In this document: piece after piece, positions 55,498 through 64,000 of the stretch | Layout of the letters: every line of letters begins with the position of its first letter | Position numbering within the stretch: the first letter of the stretch is position 1 | Source of the DNA: Iodidimonas nitroreducens | GTDB lineage: Bacteria; Pseudomonadota; Alphaproteobacteria; Sphingomonadales; Rhodothalassiaceae | Direction: 5' to 3' (one strand) | Assembly (NCBI RefSeq): GCF_008579165.1 | Contig: NZ_BKCN01000009.1 | DNA length: 64,000 bases | Program-made: the position numbers and the translations under genes | The notes under the pieces: model-generated | Seen by the model: the letters and a program-made list of their open reading frames with translations, nothing else | What the model was told of the DNA's origin: nothing | The model's database searches: none

Positions 55498-57549
55498 TCA
55501 GGCGGGCGTGATGAGAATATTGCCAAAAGGATCGATCTGCGCCACATGCTCATCGAGCACCAGCGTGGTGGAATCCATTTCAACGATCACCGCAGGCCCC
55601 GGCACCTGATCGCCAGCGCGCAGGCGGGCGCGGTCATAGATCACCGCTGATTTTTCCATCCCATCCATGAAAACGCTGTGATCGCGAATTTTGGCTGCCG
55701 ATGGATTGCCGTCACCTTTGGGCAGTTCCTGGGGGGCAAGGCGGCTTTCCGGGCTCATGGCGGTGGCGCGCAGATTGACCAGTTCGCGCGGCATATTCAG
55801 ATTGAAGGTAAAGAGCCGTTCATGCTCGCGGTCAAAAGCACGTGCAAGGGCGGCCAGCCCCTTTCCGGCACGAAAATCATCGAGACTGACCGGCAAAGGC
55901 ACCTCGAAGGCCTGACCCTGATAGCGCATATCGGCTTCAAATCGCATGGTGATATCGGCTGGTTGAACAGCTTCGCGGATCAGTTCATCCGCCACATCAC
56001 GGCCCAATTCATCGAGCAGGGCGGCGATCACGCTGTCATCGGTTTCTTCCGCTGTTTGGCCAAAGCTGCGCTGGGTTTCGGCCCGCAAGCGTGTTGTGGC
56101 ATCGCCATAGGCGCAGAGCACGCCGGGGCTAGGGGGGATCACAACGGGCCATGCCCCCATCAGGCGGCCCAGAGCATTGGCATGCAAAGGTCCGGCGCCG
56201 CCAAAAGCCATCAGGGCAAAATCGCGGGGATCATAGCCTTGTTGCACCGAAACCAGCCGCAAAGCGCCAAACATGGTTTCATTGACAATATCAACAATGC
56301 CCGCCGCCGCCTGATGAAGGCCGATCCCCAGCGCATCGGCAATGCGCTGCACGGCCTGTTCGGCACCCTTGCGATCCAGCGCCATATCGCCGCCCAAAAG
56401 GCTTTCAGGCAAAAAGCCCAGTACCACATTGGCATCGGTGACCGTCGCCTGTTCGCCGCCGCGACCATAGGCGACCGGACCGGGCACGGCACCAGCGCTT
56501 TCAGGCCCAACCCGCAGGGCACGGGTGAGGTCTGGCACATGGGCGATGGAGCCGCCGCCTGCCCCCACAGTGCGGATATCAAGCGAGCTTGCGCGCACGG
56601 TGAGATTGCCAACCGATGTTTCGCGCCGCAATCGGGGCTCACCGGCTTCGATCAAAGCCACATCGGTAGAGGTGCCGCCCATATCGAGTGTTAAAATATT
56701 GGAAAGCCCCGCATGGCGCGCGACCCATACCGCACCGGCGACACCACCTGCCGGGCCCGACATCAAAAGATTGACCGGCGAGGCGGCGGATTTTGCGGCC
56801 GACATCAGGCCGCCATCGGATCTGAGCAAATGCAGCGGCCCATCCATCCCCCAATCGCGCAGTGCCTTTTCCAGATGCCCCACATAGCGGGCCACGGCGG
56901 GGCGCACGGCAGAATTGGCAACCGTGGTCAGCGCCCGCTCATATTCCTGCATTTCGGGCAGAATATCGGCAGAAATCGTGATCGGCAGATCGGGGAATAT
57001 TTCGGCGCAGATTTCGGCGACACGTCGTTCATGACGATCATTCACATAGCTGTTGATGAGGCAGATGGTCAGCGCCTCGATCCCTTCGTCTTTCAGGGTT
57101 TTGAGCCGGGTGCGCAGGGTTTCTTCATCGATCTCGCGCACGATGGTGCCATCGGCACCCATGCGCTCGGGGGCTTCGATGGTGCATTCCAAAGGGGCCA
57201 GCGGCTCTGGCTTGGGCCAAACGATCCAGCCCGCCAGCCCGCCGGGCACATAGGATCGGGCGATCTGTAAAATCTGCCGATAGCCTTCGGTGACCACAAG
57301 ACCCACCCGCGCGCCCTTGCCTTCGAGTACGGCATTGGTGGCAACTGTGGTGCCATGAAAGAACCAGGCGATATCTTTGGGCGCAATGCCTGCATCCGCG
57401 CACAGGGCTTTCGCCCCATCAATCACCGCGCGGGACGGATCATCGGGGGTGGATGGAACCTTGCCGCGCCATGTGCGCCCGGTTTCGTTTTCGATGGCCA
57501 GAATATCGGTGAAGGTGCCCCCAACATCCACGCCCAGTCTGTAGCTCAT
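55498..57549 (-). CDS. hyuA: Hydantoinase A / 5-oxoprolinase family subunit
   Basis: The ATP-binding A subunit, 683 residues. It opens with the actin-fold nucleotide motif GVDVGGTFTDILAI and later has TLDMGGTSTDVALI and FGGAGPLHANALGR. With HyuB it opens hydantoin-like or 5-oxoproline-like rings at the cost of ATP. Its start overlaps the lyase gene stop by four bases (ATGA), so the lyase, hyuA and hyuB form one unit. The length is normal. Confidence 0.94.
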   Translation of the reverse strand: MSYRLGVDVGGTFTDILAIENETGRTWRGKVPSTPDDPSRAVIDGAKALCADAGIAPKDIAWFFHGTTVATNAVLEGKGARVGLVVTEGYRQILQIARSYVPGGLAGWIVWPKPEPLAPLECTIEAPERMGADGTIVREIDEETLRTRLKTLKDEGIEALTICLINSYVNDRHERRVAEICAEIFPDLPITISADILPEMQEYERALTTVANSAVRPAVARYVGHLEKALRDWGMDGPLHLLRSDGGLMSAAKSAASPVNLLMSGPAGGVAGAVWVARHAGLSNILTLDMGGTSTDVALIEAGEPRLRRETSVGNLTVRASSLDIRTVGAGGGSIAHVPDLTRALRVGPESAGAVPGPVAYGRGGEQATVTDANVVLGFLPESLLGGDMALDRKGAEQAVQRIADALGIGLHQAAAGIVDIVNETMFGALRLVSVQQGYDPRDFALMAFGGAGPLHANALGRLMGAWPVVIPPSPGVLCAYGDATTRLRAETQRSFGQTAEETDDSVIAALLDELGRDVADELIREAVQPADITMRFEADMRYQGQAFEVPLPVSLDDFRAGKGLAALARAFDREHERLFTFNLNMPRELVNLRATAMSPESRLAPQELPKGDGNPSAAKIRDHSVFMDGMEKSAVIYDRARLRAGDQVPGPAVIVEMDSTTLVLDEHVAQIDPFGNILITPA

Positions 57550-58526
57550 GGTCTTTTCCTTTCTGGTTGCACCCCGCCTGCTTTGAGCTTGGCTTCTTTA
57601 AGATTGGCTGGCGGAAAGGGCCCGGCGCGCGAGACCTGTGCGGGCAGATCACGGCCCAGTTTTTTGCCAATCCAGCCCGTCAGGGCAATCAGTTGATCCA
57701 GATCGGCATCGGTTGTGACCGCCGAGCGATGCAGCAGATAAACCAGATCCTCGGTCGCGATATTGCCGGTGGCGGCGGGAGCAAAAGGACATCCTCCCAA
57801 TCCGCCGACCGAGGCATCGAGCGTTGCAACCCCGGCTTCCAGCGCTGCCCAGGCATTGGCAATGCCGGTATTGCGGGTATTGTGGAAATGGGCACGCAGG
57901 GGGATATGGGGCACGGCTTCCCGCACCGAGCCAAACAGATCCCGCACCTGCGCGGGCACCGCCACCCCGATGGTATCGGCCAGGGCGATTTCATCGGGTT
58001 CGAAATCTGCGGCCCGGCGCGCCATATCAATAACGGTGGCCGGGTCGATCTCACCTTCAAAGGGGCACCCATAAACGGCGGATAAAGTGATCTGGGCGCT
58101 GAGGCCATCACCATGCGCCCGGCGGATGATATCGCCAGCGATGCTCAGGCTTTCATCGCGGCTTTGCCCCTGATTGCGCAGGGCAAAGCTGTTGCTGGCC
58201 ACGGCCACACAGCCGATCTCGTTAATGCCGCCACCATCCGCCCTGCGGGTTGCCAGGGCCCGTTCATAGCCCCGCATGTTCAAAACCAGGCCGATCAGGG
58301 TCAGATCATCGCGCGCGGGCAGGCCCGCGATCACAGCTTCGGCATCGGCCATCTGGGGCACCGCCTTGGGGCTGACAAAACTTGCCACCTCGATTCGCCG
58401 CAATCCTGCATCAATCAGCCCCTTGATCAACGTGATTTTGTCTGTGCTCTCCAGCCTTCTAGCTTCATTTTGCAGCCCGTCACGCGGGCCAACCTCGACC
58501 AGCGATACGGAAGATGGATGCTTCAT
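57546..58526 (-). CDS. Hydroxymethylglutaryl-CoA lyase-like enzyme
   Basis: A 326-residue TIM-barrel lyase of the HMG-CoA lyase group. It shows EVGPRDGLQNE at the start, VASFVSPKAVPQMAD, the metal site HFHNTRNTG and the catalytic-loop GGLGGCPFAPAATGN. ATG 58526 follows AAGGAGA. It cleaves a 3-hydroxy-3-methylglutaryl-CoA-like thioester. The divergent gene encodes a CoA transferase that could make that thioester. It heads the leftward hyu unit. Confidence 0.91.
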   Translation of the reverse strand: MKHPSSVSLVEVGPRDGLQNEARRLESTDKITLIKGLIDAGLRRIEVASFVSPKAVPQMADAEAVIAGLPARDDLTLIGLVLNMRGYERALATRRADGGGINEIGCVAVASNSFALRNQGQSRDESLSIAGDIIRRAHGDGLSAQITLSAVYGCPFEGEIDPATVIDMARRAADFEPDEIALADTIGVAVPAQVRDLFGSVREAVPHIPLRAHFHNTRNTGIANAWAALEAGVATLDASVGGLGGCPFAPAATGNIATEDLVYLLHRSAVTTDADLDQLIALTGWIGKKLGRDLPAQVSRAGPFPPANLKEAKLKAGGVQPERKRP

Positions 58527-58557
58527 GCGTTTTCTCCTTTTCCGTTCCGGGTGACAT

Positions 58558-58592
58558 ATTGTATGCAATGAAAGAGCCGCATTGTATACAGT
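58558..58592. promoter_or_regulatory. Pair of GntR-type operator candidates
   Basis: ATTGTATGCAAT (58558-58569) and ATTGTATACAGT (58581-58592) are two copies of one near-palindrome between the divergent lyase and CoA-transferase genes. The same motif occurs twice beside the GntR gene at 61.2 kb. Regulators of the FCD group bind such sequences, so the GntR protein at 60484 is the likely ligand and both units its targets. Confidence 0.7.
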
Positions 58593-58658
58593 GTGTCAAG
58601 TCACTCCTGTCGAAAAGCTGTTATGTCAGGATAAAATGGATCAACAAAGAGGTGCACA

Positions 58659-59858
58659 ATGCATAATTCGGACCCCGGCCCCTTCGGCGCTTTGCGCGAT
58701 TTGCGGGTGATCGAACTCGGGCAGCTTCTGGCGGGCCCCTTTTGCGGCCAGCTTATGGCCGATCATGGTGCTGAGGTGATCAAGGTGGAGCAGCCCGGCA
58801 CCGGCGATCCCATGCGGCAATGGGGGCAGAAACCCGGCATGTGGTGGCCCGTGGTGGCGCGCAACAAGAAATCCGTGACTTTGGATCTGCGGCAGGCGGA
58901 AGGCCAGGCGATGCTGCGTGAAATGGTTGCGCAAACCGATTTTCTTTTGGAAAATTTTCGTCCCGGAACGATGGAACGCTGGGGATTGGATTATGAAACG
59001 CTGAAAGCAATCAATCCGCGGCTGATCATGATCCGGGTCTCGGGATTTGGGCAAACCGGGCCTTATGCCAAGCGCGCGGGCTATGGCTCGATCGGCGAGG
59101 CGATGGGGGGCTTGCGCAATCTGGCGGGCCACCCCGATCGCCCCCCCAGCCGGATCGGCATTTCCATCGGCGATTCCCTGGCTGCCAGCTTTGCCTGCAT
59201 GGGGGCGCTGATGGCCCTGTATCATCGCGAGCGCACGGGGGAGGGGCAGATGGTGGATAGCGCCCTTTATGAAGCGGTGCTGGCCATGATGGAATCAACG
59301 GTGCCGGAATTTACGGTGGCGGGTTTTGTCCGACAACGCACGGGGTCTGTGTTGCCCGGCGTGGCGCCGTCCAATGCCTATCCCGTCAAGGATGGCGAGA
59401 TTTTGATCGGTGCCAATCAGGATACGGTTTTCCGGCGTTTGGCACAGGCGATGGAGCGGCCAGAACTGGCTGATGATCCGCGCTATGCAACCCATTCGGC
59501 GCGGGGTGAACGGCAGGAAGAGCTGGATGAATTGATCAGCGCGTGGACGCAATCTTTTGATGCCGATACACTTTTGACGCTGATGGAAACCCATGGCGTA
59601 CCAGCGGGTAAAATCTTTAAGGCGCCTGATATGTTGAAAGATCCCCATTATCAGGCGCGCCAGGCGGTGCGGCAGGTGGCGCATCCCGAGTTTGAGAATT
59701 TATGGATGCAGAATGTGGCGCCGCGCTTATCGGCCACACCGGGCGAAATCGCCTGGCCGGGGCCAGCTTTGGGGGCGCATAATGCTGATATTTATGGCCG
59801 CCTTTTGGGGAAAAGCGCAAAAGATCTGGACCGGCTCGAAAAGGCGGGGATTATTTAA
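58659..59858 (+). CDS. CaiB/BaiF family (class III) CoA transferase
   Basis: A 399-residue family III CoA transferase. The N-terminal Rossmann part begins LRVIELGQLLAGPFCGQLMADHGAEVIKVE. The catalytic Asp172 is in ISIGDSLAAS, the position used by formyl-CoA transferase. It moves CoA between organic acids, so it probably activates the substrate of the divergent lyase. Its stop overlaps the start of the cysteine hydrolase gene by one base. Confidence 0.92.
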   Translation: MHNSDPGPFGALRDLRVIELGQLLAGPFCGQLMADHGAEVIKVEQPGTGDPMRQWGQKPGMWWPVVARNKKSVTLDLRQAEGQAMLREMVAQTDFLLENFRPGTMERWGLDYETLKAINPRLIMIRVSGFGQTGPYAKRAGYGSIGEAMGGLRNLAGHPDRPPSRIGISIGDSLAASFACMGALMALYHRERTGEGQMVDSALYEAVLAMMESTVPEFTVAGFVRQRTGSVLPGVAPSNAYPVKDGEILIGANQDTVFRRLAQAMERPELADDPRYATHSARGERQEELDELISAWTQSFDADTLLTLMETHGVPAGKIFKAPDMLKDPHYQARQAVRQVAHPEFENLWMQNVAPRLSATPGEIAWPGPALGAHNADIYGRLLGKSAKDLDRLEKAGII

Positions 59859-60508
59859 TGACCACAGGTGGCGAAAAAGATCTGGCAACAGATTATGCGG
59901 CGGCGGGCTTTGGGAACGCACTGGGATTAGGGCGACGCCCGGCGCTTCTGGTGGTTGATATCGTGCGGGCCTATCTCGACCCGGCTTCTCCCCTTTTTGC
60001 TGGGGTAGACGATGCGGTGGCCGCCGCCGCCCGCTTGGTAGAGGCGGCACGCGAAGCCCGGATTCCAGTGATTTTTACCCATGTGCGCTATCGCCCCGGC
60101 GGTGCCGATGGCGGCTTGTTTTATCGCAAGGTGGGGGCGTTGCACGTTTTTGATGCGGGCAGCCCCTTGGGGGATTTTCCCGAGCGGCCAGCGCCGCGCG
60201 CTGATGAAGTGGTGATCACCAAGCAATATGCCAGTGCTTTTTTCGGCACCTCTTTGGCATCCACATTGCGGGCCATGGGGGTGGATAGCTGCTATATCTG
60301 CGGGTTGACCACATCGGGCTGTGTGCGGGCCACCGCCCTTGATGCCCTGCAAAACGGGTTCATCCCGCTTGTGGTGCCCGAAGCGTGCGGGGATCGTGAT
60401 GCCAGGGTGCAGGAAGCCAATCTTTTTGATCTGGGGCAGAAATATGCTGATATCGTGCCGATTGATGCGGCGCTCGATGCCTTTCAATCCTTTCGTTCTT
60501 TGTCCTGA
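59858..60508 (+). CDS. Isochorismatase-like cysteine hydrolase (N-carbamoylsarcosine-amidase-like)
   Basis: A 216-residue hydrolase with the family's catalytic triad: Asp34 (LLVVDIVRAY), Lys122 (ITKQYASAFFGT) and Cys155 (TTSGCVRATA). The sequence around the lysine and cysteine is closest to N-carbamoylsarcosine amidases. With HyuA/HyuB this could complete the route from N-methylhydantoin through an N-carbamoyl amino acid, as in creatinine breakdown. That is inference. It converges on and overlaps the GntR gene when the latter is read at full length. Confidence 0.88.
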   Translation: MTTGGEKDLATDYAAAGFGNALGLGRRPALLVVDIVRAYLDPASPLFAGVDDAVAAAARLVEAAREARIPVIFTHVRYRPGGADGGLFYRKVGALHVFDAGSPLGDFPERPAPRADEVVITKQYASAFFGTSLASTLRAMGVDSCYICGLTTSGCVRATALDALQNGFIPLVVPEACGDRDARVQEANLFDLGQKYADIVPIDAALDAFQSFRSLS

Positions 60509-61154
60509 ACTGCGTCATCCTCACCCCGGCTGAAACTGCGGAAAGCAGCATGGATATGGGCGGTCATGATCGCCTGCGCCCAGATCGCATCCCCCGCCCG
60601 CAGGCCGCCATGATTTCCTTATGATGCTCATTGGATCGCTTGAGGTCTTCCATGGAATAGCGGTGCAAAGTGCCCAGCACCACCGATTGTTCGGTCAGGC
60701 TGTGGAGCATCAGCCGCAGGCGTTCGCTGCCCGCAAGGCCAATGATGATGGCGTGGATGCTTCGGTTGGCATCAAGGAATGTATCCAGATAATAGGCGCC
60801 CTGCATCGACAGGGCCCTGTCGATCCGCGCGATTTCTTCATTGAGCCGGGCCAATGCATCTGCGGTTACCCGATGGGCGGCGCGGGCGGCGGCATAGCCT
60901 TCGAGCATGGCGCGCAGCTCAAAAAGATCTTCCACATCATGTTCGGATGTTTCGATCACAAAGGTCCCGTGATTGGGGATTTGCCGCACGAACATATCGC
61001 TGGCCAGCCGACGAAGAGCCTCGCGAATCGGCGTTCGGCTCACCCCGCACAGGGATGCGAGATCATCCTCGATCAGCCGTTCGCCCGGTTTGAAGGTGCC
61101 CCGCAAGAGCTGTTCACGGATTTCCCGATAGGCTTTTTCTGATGCTTTCGACAT
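60484..61154 (-). CDS. GntR family (FCD) regulator, frame interrupted near 60604
   Basis: A 223-residue regulator when repaired. The winged helix (EQLLRGTFKPGERLIEDDLA, SRTPIREALRRL) is followed by an all-helical FCD ligand domain with ELRAMLEGYAA and NEHHKEIMAAL. The first frame ends early in a basic, unnatural tail (GRGMRSGRRRS). Adding one C in GCGGCCTGC gives the expected RAGDAIWAQAIMTAHIH end, which stops at 60484, overlapping the hydrolase gene by 25 bases. It probably controls the hyu/CoA cluster through the four operator candidates. Confidence 0.87.
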
Positions 61155-61171
61155 AATCGCCTTTTCATAGC

Positions 61172-61225
61172 CTTGGATACAATATCATCGTCAAGCCGTC
61201 TTGACGAACCCATTTTGTATACAAT
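61172..61225. promoter_or_regulatory. Second pair of GntR-type operator candidates
   Basis: CTTGGATACAAT (61172-61183) and TTTGTATACAAT (61214-61225) lie between the GntR gene and the TonB receptor. The second holds the perfect ten-base palindrome TTGTATACAA. They match the two sites at 58.56 kb, so the regulator probably also controls itself and the receptor. Confidence 0.7.
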
Positions 61226-61396
61226 AAGCTGATCACATAATCTGTCTCGTAGCAGAAAAAGATCAAAGAGGCATCGCCAGAATGCCACGGATCCAGATGA
61301 TGTCACCGATCTAGATGAAAAAAGCCGGATGGGAAGGCGGAACGGTGAAAATCATTGCATCTGATCAGCCACATAGAGGAAATGGGAGAAATCGAG

Positions 61397-63891
61397 ATGA
61401 CCACGTCTCTGTCAAGGCCGCTCTTAGCCAGTGTTGCCGGCTTTTCCATCTTGGCGGCTGCCGCTCCGGCGTTGGCGCAGCAGAATGAGCCACAAGGTGG
61501 CGAGGTGATGCAGATCGAGGAAATCGTTGTCACCGCCCGGCGATTCCAGGAATCCCTCCTTGATATTCCGGCGACTGTCAGTGTTTTGAACAGTGAAACC
61601 CTGCGCGATGCCGATGTGGAGCGACCGGAAGATTTCATTGGTCTGGTTGCCGGTGTGAGTCTGGTGAATGCCGCCGAAGTGGGCGATACGCAGGTGAATA
61701 TCCGCGGCATCAATGGCACCCGGGATGCCGAAGCCAGCTTTGCCTTTGTGATCGATGGCATTCTTTATACCAATCCCGCGGCCTTTAACCGAGAATATAC
61801 AGCGCTTGAGCAGATCGAAATTCTGAAAGGTCCGCAAGGGGCCATTTATGGCCGCAATGCTGCGGCTGGGGCCGTTGTGGTCAGTACCCGCAAGCCTGGC
61901 AATGAATTTCATGTTTTTGGCGAAACCAGCTTTGCCGAAGATGATACGGTCACATTCAATGGCTCGGTTGAAGGGCCGATTATTGAGGACAAACTGTTTT
62001 TGCGGGTGAGCGGCGATTATCGCGATAGTGATGGATTTTACCGCAATAGTTTTCAGGATGACCGGCCCATCGTTGATGATTTCGAGAATTGGAATCTGAA
62101 AGCCCGGCTCGTGGCGGAACCCACTGAAAATCTGAGCATCGATACAAAATTCCGCTATGGCGAGGTGACGGCAGGGGCCATTACCTTCAATGCCGTGTTC
62201 GCTTTGCCGGGGCTGGCTGAGGCGTTCAACAGTCCTAAGCTTTTTGAGGATGTGAATGATCATGATTTTGTTTTCCAGCCCAATATCGATCCGCTCAACA
62301 AACAGGATTCCCTCGAAATTTCCAGCAAGGTTGATTACACATTCGATTTTGCCGATCTGACCATCTGGGCACTTTATTCCGATATCGATAATTCACTTTC
62401 TGCAGATGGAACGTCGGGGGCCTTCGGCTTTTTCAATGATGATCCGATCTGCCAGCAATCGGCGCAAAATCTGTTTGATCAGGGCGTAACCCTGCCAGCG
62501 CCCCAATTTCTGGGCTCTTCACCTGCCTTTCCCAATTCCTTTCTTGGCCCCTATACGCCGCTGACCTGCGATGGCACACAGTTCCAGCTTCGCAATCAAA
62601 AGGATTTCAGCATCGAGGCGCGGCTGAGCGGTGATGCCATGGATGGCCGATTGCGCTGGTTGGGCGGGGGGTATTTTCTGGATCTGGAGCGCGAAGTGGG
62701 GGTGAATCTGGGCCGCGATACGGGCGATGGGGTAACTCGCGAACTGTTTGTTCCCCAGGGCCAGCCCAATGCCACAGAGCAGCTTTTGCATGACCGGTTT
62801 GATACCAATGTCTTTGCGATTTTCGGTGAATTTGACTTTGATCTGACCGAAGATATCAATGCATCCTTTGCCGGGCGTTATGATCGCGAGGAACGCGATG
62901 TCACCAATCTGGTGCCCACCGAAGCCCGCAATGCCTTCATTGATTTTGATGGGCCGCCTTTCAGCGGTGGCGCGCCGCTTAATCCCGGCCTTAATCCCTT
63001 GTTCAATCCCGATGGGGGCTTTGCGGATCGCAGCCAGACTTTTGAAAAATTTCAGCCCAAGATTTCCGCAACATGGCGGATCATGCCCAGCCTGACCGCC
63101 TTTGCCAATTGGGGGATCGGTTTCAAATCGGGCGGATTCAACAATCAGGCTCGCAAGCCACGGTCGATTTGTTCATCAATGATGCCCTTGGGACGGATAT
63201 CGCTATCAGTGATAATTTCGCCAAGGAAACCTCATCGGCCTTTGAGGCGGGCCTGAAGGGCAATGCCTTCCAGGGGCGGGTCAATTATGAACTGGCCGGC
63301 TATTTCACCGATGTGGATGATATGCAGTTTTTTGAATTTTTCGTGGGCCCCTTTGGCCTGCTGCGTGTTGTCTCGAATATCGATGATGTGAATATTTATG
63401 GGATCGAGGCATCGGCCAGTTGGCAGGTTACCGACTGGTTCAAAACATGGGCCAATGGCAGCTTCATTGAAAGCGAGATCAAAGAGAATGCGGCGCGCCC
63501 GGATACGGTGGGGAATAAATCTCCGGCCACGCCCAAATTTAATGTCAATCTGGGAGGGCAGGTGACCTATCCGGTTAGGAATTGGCTCGAGCTCTTCCTG
63601 CGTGCTGATGCCCAGATCGTGGGGCCGACCTGGTTTCACACCGTGCAGGAAAATACCCAGCCATCCTTATTCGGGCCCGGTGATTTTTCACGCACGCGTC
63701 GCGATACCTATGCCACCCTCAATCTGCGCGGCGGCGTTCAGAATGATATCTGGTCGCTGATGGTTTTCGCCGATAATCTCAATAAATCCGATTATGTGGA
63801 AGAAGTGATCGGCGCCCCGGAATTTGGTGGGTCGTTCGTCAATCCCGGGCCTTTGCGGCGCATCGGGGTGGAACTGAGCTATCGCTATTGA
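61397..63891 (+). CDS. TonB-dependent receptor, frame interrupted near 63152
   Basis: An outer-membrane receptor of about 831 residues when repaired. It has a signal peptide (RPLLASVAGFSILAAAAPAL), the TonB-box-like EEIVVTARR, a plug domain (LRDADVERPEDFIGLVAGVS, INGTRDAEASFAFVIDG, IEILKGPQGAIYGRNAAAG) and a barrel ending LRRIGVELSYRY. The break falls after GFNNQ. Adding one G in CAGGCTCG restores GSQATVDLFINDALG. The gene is divergent from GntR and shares the operator pair, so it likely imports the substrate of the hyu/CoA cluster. ATG 61397 precedes the signal peptide. Confidence 0.88.
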
Positions 63892-63897
63892 TGAAAG

Positions 63898-63922
63898 GGC
63901 TCATCCTTCCATAGGATGGGCC
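63898..63922 (+). terminator. Possible terminator hairpin after the TonB receptor
   Basis: A ten-base stem with one G-T pair (GGCTCATCCT / AGGATGGGCC) and a five-base loop lies six bases after the receptor stop. There is no T run behind it, so termination is uncertain. A second, larger inverted repeat (GGATCAAGGGCC with its near-complement ending CTTGATCC) follows at about 63934-63983. Confidence 0.4.
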
Positions 63923-64000
63923 CCACTTTGATGGATCAAGGGCCGGCCCTCAAGGATCGCCCTTGCGCGGGCCTCTTGATCCCATCATCAGCGTCGATCT

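Noticed and set aside
1..64000. CRISPR array
   Set aside because: No regularly spaced repeat of 20-40 bases was seen anywhere; the only multi-copy repeats are the tRNA-related ones and the operators.

Overview
The window comes from an alphaproteobacterium; I cannot place it below class. The left third carries core genes in orders familiar from that class: ispB, DUF2007, trmN6, S49 peptidase, glyQ, glyS; pgsA-moaD-moaE; msrQ-msrP; yqgE-trmL-hemF. Most core genes are tightly packed, with ATGA or few-base junctions.

Layout. 0-24 kb is core chromosome: prenyl diphosphate synthase, tRNA methyltransferase, glycyl-tRNA synthetase, a secreted propeller-amidohydrolase, a two-subunit TPP dehydrogenase E1 with an SDR, aspartate aminotransferase, proC, molybdopterin synthase, MsrPQ, Dps and hemF. 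A tRNA-Val(GAC) at 24.0 kb is the start of an accessory region. 24.1-35.9 kb is an island bounded by a 45-bp exact duplication of the tRNA 3' half. It holds a CydAB/CIO-type oxidase, a haem lipoprotein, two peroxiredoxins, a SulP transporter, and a sulfide/persulfide module (ArsR/BigR-like regulator, persulfide-dioxygenase-like hydrolase, YeeE/YedE and DUF6691 transporters). It also holds many broken IS, APC and ABC pieces. 36.3-36.9 kb is a decayed IS5 element. 36.9-45.9 kb is a sugar-glycerate catabolic locus: GH63-type hydrolase, sodium symporter, glycerate kinase, cupin, TonB receptor and ROK regulator. 45.9-52.5 kb is a coupled six-gene operon (MmeI-like methyltransferase, CcdA, CcdB, SF2 helicase, a 72-aa protein, GIY-YIG nuclease) that looks like a defence or restriction system. 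Its right edge abuts another copy of the sequence found downstream of the tRNA. 53.5-64 kb is a hydantoinase (HyuA/HyuB), HMG-CoA-lyase-like, CoA-transferase and cysteine-hydrolase cluster. A GntR regulator and a second TonB receptor accompany it, with four ATTGTATACAAT-like operator candidates.

A striking property of the window is that at least 17 breaks in 16 genes are each repaired by adding exactly one base, usually in a short homopolymer. The genes include glyS, pgsA, aatA and both E1 subunits. Because the direction never varies and essential genes are hit, I read most of these as base-deletion errors in the assembly rather than biology, and I give full-length composite coordinates. The IS, APC and ABC fragments, by contrast, are real decay, with internal deletions and chimeric joins.

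Most promising for novelty: the methyltransferase/CcdAB/helicase/GIY-YIG operon; the composite tRNA-Val island with three attachment-type repeats and no visible integrase; and the glucosyl- or mannosyl-glycerate scavenging locus.
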